Origin: JANPPS01 sp965246835
Lineage (GTDB): Bacteria; Pseudomonadota; Alphaproteobacteria; Acetobacterales; Acetobacteraceae
Length of the DNA stretch: 64,000 nucleotides
Assembly (NCBI GenBank): GCA_965246835.1
Contig: CBDFFQ010000001.1
Coordinates: 2,914,001-2,978,000 of the forward strand
Reading direction: 5' to 3'
Below, piece after piece: positions 42,123-48,621 of the stretch. The position numbers were made by a program, and so were the translations under genes. Under the pieces are notes generated by a model. The model was given only the letters and a program-made list of their open reading frames with translations. It had not been told where the DNA came from and did no database searches. The first letter of the stretch is position 1, and each line of letters starts with the position of its first letter.

Positions 42123-43630
42123 GCCTGCCCCGCCGGGCCGTTCTGGCCGCAGCCTTGGCCACGGCCGCGCTGCCGGGCCGGGCGGAGCCGTTCATGCCGT
42201 CGCTCGTGCGCCGCCGGGCGGAGGCGCTGGCAAAGCAGCCGTTCCGCCCGGCCGACACGAAGCTGCCGGCCGTGGTCGCGGGCATGTCCTATGACCAGTA
42301 TCGCGGTATCCAGTTCCGGGCGGACCGGGCGCTGTGGCGCGGGCAGGATTTGCCGTTCCAGGTGCAGTTCTTCCCGCGCGGGTTCCTTTATAAGGAGGCG
42401 CTGGAGATCTATGAAGTCAAGGACGGCCAGGCGGCGCGGCTCGCCTCCGGGCCCGATCTGTTCGACTATGCCGATCCATCTGTCCGCGTGCCGGACGATC
42501 TGGGATTCGCCGGGTTCCGCATCCACGCGCCGTTGAACCAGCCGGGCCAGTTCGACGAGTTCTGCGTTTTCCTCGGCGCCAGTTATTTCCGCGCCGTGGG
42601 CGCCGGGCAGTCCTATGGCCTCTCGGCGCGCGGCCTCGCGATCGGCACCGGGCTGCCGACGCCGGAGGAGTTCCCGCGCTTCACCGCCTTCTGGCTCGAA
42701 CGGCCGCAACCCGGCGTCAACAGCCTGGTGGTGCACGCGCTGCTCGACAGTCCCAGCACCACCGGCGCCTATCGCCTCACGATCCGGCCCGGCGCCACCA
42801 CGGTCATGGACGTCGAAAGCGTGCTGTTCCCGCGGCGGGAGATCGCGGCATGGGGGGTGGCGCCGCTCACCAGCATGTATCAGTTCGGTCCGCGCGACCA
42901 CCGGCGCGGCGGCGGCAAGCGGATCGAGGATTGGCGCCCGGCGGTGCATGACAGCGACGGGCTGGCGATGCTGACCGGGCGGGGGGAGCAGGTCTGGCGG
43001 CCGCTGATCAACCCGGACCAGGTTGGGTTCAGCGCGTTGGCAGACCAGAACCCTCGGGGCTTCGGCCTGATGCAGCGGCGGCGGGCGTTCGATGATTTCA
43101 AGGACTTACAGGTGCTGTATGCCAAGCGCCCCTCCGCCTGGGTCGAGCCGATCGGCGATTGGGGCGGCGGCGCCGTAGATTTGGTGGAGTTGCCGACACC
43201 CGATGAGACCAACGACAACATCGTGGCCTTCTGGCGGGGGCGGGAGCCGTTGCGGGCCGGGAGCGAGCATGGCTTCACCTACCGCCTGCATTGGGGCGCC
43301 GACGCGCCGCTCGATCCCAAGCTGGCCCGCGTGACGGAGGTGATGACCGGTCCGGGCGATGCGCCGGGCCTGCAGGTCTATGTGCTCGATGTGCAGGGCC
43401 CGGCGTTGCAAGGCATCACGGAGGCGCGGGTCGAGGCGCAGGCGAGCTTCGGCACGCTGCGGCCCGGGTTCGCCGGGCCCAATCCGGAGACGGGGGGATG
43501 GCGGATCAGCCTGGAGCTGGATTCGCCCGGCCCGTCCGAGCTCCGGTGCGTTCTGGTGGGGGCGCAGGGGCCGCTGATGGAAACTTGGCTGTATCGTCAC
43601 GAGGCTGGTGTCCCGGCCGGCAATCGCTAG
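42119..43630 (+). CDS. opgG: Periplasmic glucan biosynthesis protein, OpgG/OpgD family
   Basis: A 503-residue periplasmic protein needed for osmoregulated periplasmic glucan structure. The N-terminus (LPRRAVLAAALATAALPGRA) looks like a twin-arginine-type signal as in OpgD. Family segments include LPAVVAGMSYDQYRGIQFR, VQFFPRGFLYKE, GVAPLTSMYQFG, EDWRPAVHDSDGLAM, LINPDQVGFSA and NPRGFGLMQRRRAFDDF. The start is a GTG overlapping the lutA stop. It is odd that it lies inside a lactate operon. No opgH glucosyltransferase is in the window. Whether it is OpgG or OpgD is not certain. Confidence 0.85.
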   Translation: MSLPRRAVLAAALATAALPGRAEPFMPSLVRRRAEALAKQPFRPADTKLPAVVAGMSYDQYRGIQFRADRALWRGQDLPFQVQFFPRGFLYKEALEIYEVKDGQAARLASGPDLFDYADPSVRVPDDLGFAGFRIHAPLNQPGQFDEFCVFLGASYFRAVGAGQSYGLSARGLAIGTGLPTPEEFPRFTAFWLERPQPGVNSLVVHALLDSPSTTGAYRLTIRPGATTVMDVESVLFPRREIAAWGVAPLTSMYQFGPRDHRRGGGKRIEDWRPAVHDSDGLAMLTGRGEQVWRPLINPDQVGFSALADQNPRGFGLMQRRRAFDDFKDLQVLYAKRPSAWVEPIGDWGGGAVDLVELPTPDETNDNIVAFWRGREPLRAGSEHGFTYRLHWGADAPLDPKLARVTEVMTGPGDAPGLQVYVLDVQGPALQGITEARVEAQASFGTLRPGFAGPNPETGGWRISLELDSPGPSELRCVLVGAQGPLMETWLYRHEAGVPAGNR

Positions 43631-43654
43631 ATAGAGGGTAAGGGAGCGCCGCAC

Positions 43655-45079
43655 ATGCTGACCACCTCGCCGGAGTTCAAGCAGAACGCCCGCAATGCGC
43701 TGGGCGACGCCGGGCTGCAGAAGGCGCTGGCGTTCAGCAAGCCGCAATTCATGGCCCGGCGCAGCGCCGCCGTCGCGCGGCTGCCGGAGTTCGAACAGCT
43801 GCGCGACATCGGGCGGGAGATCAAGAACCACGCGCTGGCGAACCTCGATTTTTATCTGGAGACGTTCGAGGCCAACGTGATCAAGGCCGGTGGCCAGGTG
43901 CATTGGTGCAGCACGGTCGAGGACGCGCAGGCGGCGGTGCTGAAGATCTGCCAGGACGCCGGGGCGCGCACGGTCACGAAGGGCAAAAGCATGATTTCGG
44001 AGGAGCTCGGCATCAACGGGCACCTCGAGCGGAACGGCATCATCCCGATCGAGACCGATCTGGGCGAATACATCATTCAATTACGCAACGAGACGCCCTC
44101 CCACATCATCGCGCCTGCCTTTCACCTCAATCGCGAAGATTGGGAGGCGCAGTTCCGCATCTCGCACCAGGATCTGCCGGCGGACCGCGTTTTTCACGAG
44201 CGGCGGGACATTCTGACGGAGGCGCGGGGCAAGCTGCGGGAGCGGTTCCTGGCGGCCGACGTCGGCATCACCGGCGCCAATTTCCTCATTGCCGAGACCG
44301 GCAGCTCCGTGATCGTGACCAATGAGGGCAATGGCGACCTCACGCAGACCTTGCCGCGGGTGCATATCGCGCTGGCCTCCATAGAGAAGGTGGTGCCGAC
44401 GCTGGAGGACGCGACCAGCCTGCTGCGGCTGCTGGCGCGCTCGGCCACCGGGCAGGATTTTTCCGTGTATACGACGTTCAGCACGGGTGGGCGGCGGCCC
44501 GGCGACCTCGATGGGCCTGAGGCCTACCACGTGGTGATCGTGGATGCCGGGCGCTCCGGCATGATGGGGACCGAGTTCCAGGAGATGCTGCGCTGCATCC
44601 GCTGCGCGGCCTGCATGAACCATTGCCCGGTCTATGGCGCGGTGGGGGGCCATGCTTATGGCTGGGTGTATCCGGGGCCCATGGGGTCCGTGCTGACGCC
44701 GTCCTTGATCGGGGTGGACCAGGCCGGGCATTTGCCGAATGCCAGCACGTTCTGCGGCAAGTGCGAGAGCGTGTGCCCGGTCAAGATTCCGCTGCCGAAG
44801 ATGATGCGGCATTGGCGGGAACGCGAGTTCGAGCGGCATCTGCAGCCCGCCGGCATCCGCACCAATTTGGGACTTTGGGCGTTCTTCGCGCGGCGCCCGG
44901 CATTGTATCGGCTCGCCACGCGGGTGGGAGCGGCTGCTTTGGGGCTGCTGGGGCGGCGGCGCGGGCGGTTCGCGTCCTTGCCGCTGGCCTCCGGCTGGAC
45001 GGCGGGGCGGGACCTGCCGGCGCCGGAGGGGGACACGTTCTTCGCCCGCTATGCCCGCGCGCAACGGGCGAAGTCGTGA
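43655..45079 (+). CDS. lutB: L-lactate utilisation protein LutB (Fe-S protein)
   Basis: A 474-residue protein with an N-terminal LUD domain (GKSMISEELGINGHLERNG and TGANFLIAETGSSVIVTNEGNGD) and a C-terminal ferredoxin-like part with two Fe-S motifs: CIRCAACMNHCPVY and FCGKCESVCPVKIP. It transfers electrons in the LutABC lactate dehydrogenase. A good ribosome-binding site (AAGGGAG) precedes the ATG. It overlaps lutC by four bases (GTGA). Confidence 0.94.
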   Translation: MLTTSPEFKQNARNALGDAGLQKALAFSKPQFMARRSAAVARLPEFEQLRDIGREIKNHALANLDFYLETFEANVIKAGGQVHWCSTVEDAQAAVLKICQDAGARTVTKGKSMISEELGINGHLERNGIIPIETDLGEYIIQLRNETPSHIIAPAFHLNREDWEAQFRISHQDLPADRVFHERRDILTEARGKLRERFLAADVGITGANFLIAETGSSVIVTNEGNGDLTQTLPRVHIALASIEKVVPTLEDATSLLRLLARSATGQDFSVYTTFSTGGRRPGDLDGPEAYHVVIVDAGRSGMMGTEFQEMLRCIRCAACMNHCPVYGAVGGHAYGWVYPGPMGSVLTPSLIGVDQAGHLPNASTFCGKCESVCPVKIPLPKMMRHWREREFERHLQPAGIRTNLGLWAFFARRPALYRLATRVGAAALGLLGRRRGRFASLPLASGWTAGRDLPAPEGDTFFARYARAQRAKS

Positions 45080-45777
45080 CCAAGGAGGCCATTCTCGGCG
45101 CCATCCGCCGCGGCCTGAAGCGGGGCGAGCTGCCGGCCGACCAGCGCGCCATGCTGCTGGACCGCATGGCCCGGCACCCCCGCCACCTGATCCCCGCCCG
45201 CAGCCAGGTGCCGCGGCCGGACCAGATCGCGTTGCTGGTGGCCAACATCGAAAAGGAGTTCGGCACCGTGATGCGCGTGCCGGACGGGGATGCCGTGCCG
45301 GAGGCCGTGACGTCCTATCTCGCGGGCCAGAACCTGCCCTCCATGGCCGTGATGGCGCCGCATCCGGAGCTGCGCGCGATTCCATGGTCGAGCCGGCCGT
45401 TATTGCTGCTGCGCGAAGGCCGGGCGGAGGCGACGGACCAGGTCAGCGTGCAGCACGGGTTTGCCGCGGTCGCCGAGACCGGCACGCTCATGCTGCCCAG
45501 CGACCCCGGCCGCCCCACCACGCTGAACCTGCTGGCGGAGACCGAGATCGTGGTGCTGCGCACGAGCCGGGTGGTGGGCGCGTACGAGGAGGCGTGGGAC
45601 CTCCTGCGCGTCGAGCATCGGGCGGAGCCCTCCGGTGGCTTCATGCCGCGCAACGTGATGTGGGTGACGGGCCCGTCCCGCTCCGCCGATATCGAGCAGA
45701 CCCTGGAGTTGGGCGCGCACGGCCCACGCCGGCTTCATGTGGTGCTGATCGAGGATGACCCGGCCGCCCGGGGCTGA
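45076..45777 (+). CDS. lutC: L-lactate utilisation protein LutC (LUD domain)
   Basis: A 233-residue LUD-domain protein, third member of the LutABC complex. VQHGFAAVAETGTLML, SDPGRPTTLNLLAETEIVVL and the C-terminal GPSRSADIEQTLELGAHGP are the family signatures. The start is GTG at 45076, inside the lutB stop. The next gene, smr, begins two bases after its stop. Confidence 0.93.
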   Translation: MTKEAILGAIRRGLKRGELPADQRAMLLDRMARHPRHLIPARSQVPRPDQIALLVANIEKEFGTVMRVPDGDAVPEAVTSYLAGQNLPSMAVMAPHPELRAIPWSSRPLLLLREGRAEATDQVSVQHGFAAVAETGTLMLPSDPGRPTTLNLLAETEIVVLRTSRVVGAYEEAWDLLRVEHRAEPSGGFMPRNVMWVTGPSRSADIEQTLELGAHGPRRLHVVLIEDDPAARG

Positions 45778-45779
45778 CC

Positions 45780-46298
45780 ATGCGGCGGCGGCGGGCGTTG
45801 ACCGAGCATGACCGGCTGACCTGGGCCGCCTATGTCCAGACCATCAAGCCGATCGCCGGGGTTGACGTGCCGGAGGCGCCGCCCGTTCCGCTGACCCCTG
45901 TGACGGCCGCGCCGCCACCCGCCATCCAGCGGCCCACCGTCGCGCGCCTCGGCGCCTTGCAGATCGGCACCCATCCCCCCGGCGTCGACCGCGCCACCTG
46001 GGAGCGGTTCCGCACCGGCAAGCTCCCAGCCAGCCGCACGCTCGACCTGCATGGCCGCACCGCCGCGCGGGCGTTCGTGGCGTTGCAGGGCTTTCTGGGG
46101 GCTGCGCATGCGGAGCAGATGCGCTGCGTGGAGGTCATCACCGGGCGCGGCAGCGGCGAGCATGGCGGGGTGATCCGGCGGGAGTTCCCGTTATGGCTCA
46201 ACCTGCCGGAGTTCCGCCCCTTCGTGCTGGCGGCGGCGCATCCGCATGCGGCGAACCCGGGCTCCGTGCGCATCCTGCTGCGGCGGCGGCGGGGGTGA
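45780..46298 (+). CDS. Smr/MutS2-type domain protein
   Basis: A 172-residue protein with a C-terminal Smr domain: TLDLHGRTAARA (the LDLHG motif), VEVITGRGSGEHGGVIRREFPLWL and a GSVRILLRRRRG end. The N-terminal 80 residues are Pro-rich and probably disordered. Smr domains are nucleases or nucleic-acid binders, and stand-alone alphaproteobacterial copies are poorly characterised. It ends overlapping the first nucleotidyltransferase gene. Confidence 0.85.
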   Translation: MRRRRALTEHDRLTWAAYVQTIKPIAGVDVPEAPPVPLTPVTAAPPPAIQRPTVARLGALQIGTHPPGVDRATWERFRTGKLPASRTLDLHGRTAARAFVALQGFLGAAHAEQMRCVEVITGRGSGEHGGVIRREFPLWLNLPEFRPFVLAAAHPHAANPGSVRILLRRRRG

Positions 46299-47269
46299 GA
46301 GTGCTGGTGGAGCTCCGGGCCGGGTCGCATCTGTATGGCACCGCGACGGCGCAATCGGACTTCGACCTCAAGGCCGTGCACCTGCCCGGGGCCACGGACA
46401 TCCTGCTGCAGCGTGCGGCGCCCGTGATCACGACAGGGCGGGACCGGCCGCCCGGCGAGCGCAACCAGGCCGGCGATACCGACCATGACAGCTACAGCCT
46501 GCAGCGTTTTCTCGGCCTGGTGCTGGAGGGGCAGCCCGTGGCGCTGGAAATGCTGTTCGCGCCCGACAGCGCCATGACGGCGCCGCCCGATCCGCTGTGG
46601 CGGGAGGTGCAGGAACTGGCGCCGCGTTTGGTGAGCCGCCGGGCCACGATCTTCCTCCGGTATGCGCGGCAGCAGGCGGACCGGTATGTGACCACGGGCG
46701 CCCGTGCCGCCACGGCCCGGCAGGCCCTGGCTCTGCTGGACGAGGCCGAGCGCACCGGGGGCAGCACGGCCCGGCTCGGCACGATCGAGCCGGCCCTGGC
46801 CGCTTTCGCCGCCACGCGCGCCCATGCGGCGCTGGTGGACATCCCGATCGCGGACGGCAGGATCGGGCGGCATTTCGACCTGTGCGGCCGCAAGGTGCCG
46901 CTGCATGCCAGCGTCAAAACGGCGCGCGAGATGGCGGCCCGGCTGCTGGCCGAATACGGCACCCGCGCGCTCTCGGCCGAGCAGGCGGGCGGGCCGGAGT
47001 GGAAATCGCTGTCCCACGCCGTGCGTGTCGGGCAGGAGGCGATCGAGCTGCTGGGCACTGGCGGGCTGGTGTTCCCGCTGCGCGGCGCCCCGCATCTGCT
47101 GGCGATCAAGCTGGGCCAGGTGCCGCAGGGCCACGTGGTGGCCGAGATCGAGCACTTGTTTGCAGAAGTGGAGCGTGCTGCCGCGGCCTCACCTCTGCCC
47201 GCGGAGCCCGACGCTGCGGCGGCCGAGGCGCTGGTGCTCCGCGCCTATCGGGCGCAGGTGGCCGGGTGA
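46295..47269 (+). CDS. Predicted nucleotidyltransferase (RlaP/COG3541-like), copy 1
   Basis: A 324-residue protein of the DNA-polymerase-beta-like nucleotidyltransferase superfamily, nearest to the RlaP/COG3541 group. The catalytic pattern AGSHLYGTATAQSDFDLKAVHLP has the GS and D-x-D residues near the N-terminus. HDSYSLQRFLGLVLEGQPVALEMLF is the typical next segment. The C-terminal part ends in HLLAIKLGQVPQGHVVAEIEHLF. The GTG at 46295 overlaps the smr stop. RlaP relatives are linked to RNA repair, but substrate and role here are unknown. Confidence 0.78.
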   Translation: MRVLVELRAGSHLYGTATAQSDFDLKAVHLPGATDILLQRAAPVITTGRDRPPGERNQAGDTDHDSYSLQRFLGLVLEGQPVALEMLFAPDSAMTAPPDPLWREVQELAPRLVSRRATIFLRYARQQADRYVTTGARAATARQALALLDEAERTGGSTARLGTIEPALAAFAATRAHAALVDIPIADGRIGRHFDLCGRKVPLHASVKTAREMAARLLAEYGTRALSAEQAGGPEWKSLSHAVRVGQEAIELLGTGGLVFPLRGAPHLLAIKLGQVPQGHVVAEIEHLFAEVERAAAASPLPAEPDAAAAEALVLRAYRAQVAG

Positions 47270-48063
47270 TCGACGCTGCGGCCCGGCAGCGCGCGGAGGC
47301 GGCGCTGGACGCGGTGGCGCGGGCGCAGGGCGTGCGCATCCTGCTGGCGGTGGAGTCCGGCAGCCGCGCCTGGGGCTTCCCGTCGCCGAACAGCGATTAC
47401 GACGTTCGCTTCATCTATGTGCGGCCGCTGGACGATTACCTTTCGATCGAGCCGGTGCGGGACGTGATCGAGACGCCGCTCGATGGGGTCATGGATGTGG
47501 GCGGCTGGGATGTGCGCAAGGCGCTCGGGCTGCTGGTGCGCGGCAACGCGGTGGTGCGGGAATGGCTGTGCTCCCCGGTGGTGTATTGCGCCGACCCCGG
47601 TGCGGTGGCGGCCCTGCGCGGCGTGGCAGTCGAGACCGCGTCTTTGCCGGCGCTGCGGTATCACTATGACCGGCTGGCACGGGGCGCGTGGGCGCCGGGC
47701 AATGGCCCGGTGCGGCTGAAGGCGTATTGTTACGCGCTTCGTCCGGCGTTGGCGGTGCACTGGATGCGCCGCTGGGGCACGCCGGCGCCCATGGATATGC
47801 CGGCCTTGCTGGCCGGGGCGGAGCTGGGGGCGGCGGCGGCCAGGTTGATCGACGACTTGGTGCGCCGCAAGGCTGCAGCGGCCGAGGCCGAGATGGCGCC
47901 GCGGTGCCCGGACCTGGACGACCTTGTCGAGACGTTGCTCGGCCCCCCTCAGTCCCGGCCGGCCACGAACATCTCCATGGCGAATATCCTGGTGGCCAAC
48001 CGGCTGTTCCGGCACTTGGCGAGCGGCGTTTCGTCACGGCAGGAACCGCCGATAGCCCTGTGA
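47266..48063 (+). CDS. Predicted nucleotidyltransferase (RlaP/COG3541-like), copy 2
   Basis: A 265-residue second member of the family. ESGSRAWGFPSPNSDYDVRFIYV gives the GS and DYD catalytic residues. PLDGVMDVGGWDVRKALGLLVRGNAVVREWL and LRYHYDRLA follow as in COG3541 proteins. It shares little sequence with copy 1, so they are not a recent duplication. The GTG overlaps the stop of copy 1 (GTGA), so the pair is co-translated. The 3' end is 75 bases before tsaE. Confidence 0.8.
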   Translation: MIDAAARQRAEAALDAVARAQGVRILLAVESGSRAWGFPSPNSDYDVRFIYVRPLDDYLSIEPVRDVIETPLDGVMDVGGWDVRKALGLLVRGNAVVREWLCSPVVYCADPGAVAALRGVAVETASLPALRYHYDRLARGAWAPGNGPVRLKAYCYALRPALAVHWMRRWGTPAPMDMPALLAGAELGAAAARLIDDLVRRKAAAAEAEMAPRCPDLDDLVETLLGPPQSRPATNISMANILVANRLFRHLASGVSSRQEPPIAL

Positions 48064-48138
48064 TATCGATAGCACCGGCTGCCGGGTTCGATGTGTCCTG
48101 AGATGGCGAGGTGGTCCGTCCCGGGGTATGGTGGGTCA

Positions 48139-48621
48139 ATGCCGATCGCGATGCCGCTTCCTGACCTAGCTGCGACCGAGGCGTTGGGGGCGCGAATAGC
48201 CGGGTTGCTGCGACCGGGTGACGCCGTGCTGCTGGAAGGCGAGCTGGGCGCCGGCAAGACCGCCCTGGCCAGAGCGATCCTGCGGTCCCTGGTGGGGGAT
48301 CCGGCGCTTGAGGTCCCGAGCCCGAGTTATACGCTGGTGCAGGGCTATCCGTCGCGCGTGGGCCTCGTGCAGCATTTCGATCTGTGGCGGCTCGAGGGGT
48401 CGGGGAGCGTGGTGGAGTTGGGGTGGGAGGAGGCGCGGGACGGCGTTGTGGTGGTGGAATGGCCGGATCGGTTGGGGGCTTTGAGGCCTGAGGGGGCGTT
48501 GACGGTGTTGTTGACGGTTGGGGACCGTGCATGTGGTCTCCCTCACCCCGATCCTTTTCCGGAAGGGGAGGAGGAAGCGCGGACTGCCGTGCTCTCCGGT
48601 TGGGCGGAGCGGTTCGGGTGA
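48139..48621 (+). CDS. tsaE: tRNA threonylcarbamoyladenosine biosynthesis ATPase TsaE
   Basis: A 160-residue ATPase of the t6A37 tRNA-modification pathway. Walker A is GELGAGKTAL, with the family's PSPSYTLVQGY switch and HFDLWRLEGSGSVVELGWEE, then VVVVEWPDRLGAL. Near the C-terminus it contains the peptide LPHPDPFPEGEEEA, which is the translation of a family B palindromic repeat; the expected sequence resumes with ARTAVLSGWAERF. The ATG at 48139 is used; one four codons later is also possible. The end overlaps addB by four bases. Confidence 0.9.
   Translation: MPIAMPLPDLAATEALGARIAGLLRPGDAVLLEGELGAGKTALARAILRSLVGDPALEVPSPSYTLVQGYPSRVGLVQHFDLWRLEGSGSVVELGWEEARDGVVVVEWPDRLGALRPEGALTVLLTVGDRACGLPHPDPFPEGEEEARTAVLSGWAERFG
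48539..48572. repeat. Palindromic repeat, family B half-copy inside tsaE
   Basis: CTCCCTCACCCCGATCC followed by an imperfect palindrome around TTTTCCGGAA and GGGGAGGAGG matches one half of the family B element. It is in frame within tsaE and adds about 14 residues near the C-terminus. Confidence 0.72.

Noticed and set aside
46295..48063. MurU-type nucleotidyltransferase
   Set aside because: The proteins have the polymerase-beta-type GS...DxD pattern, not the GxGxRL pattern of sugar-phosphate nucleotidyltransferases.
48531..48617. Start of addB upstream of 48618
   Set aside because: The region is the coding end of tsaE including the repeat. The GTGA overlap at 48618 begins just before the conserved AddB N-terminus.
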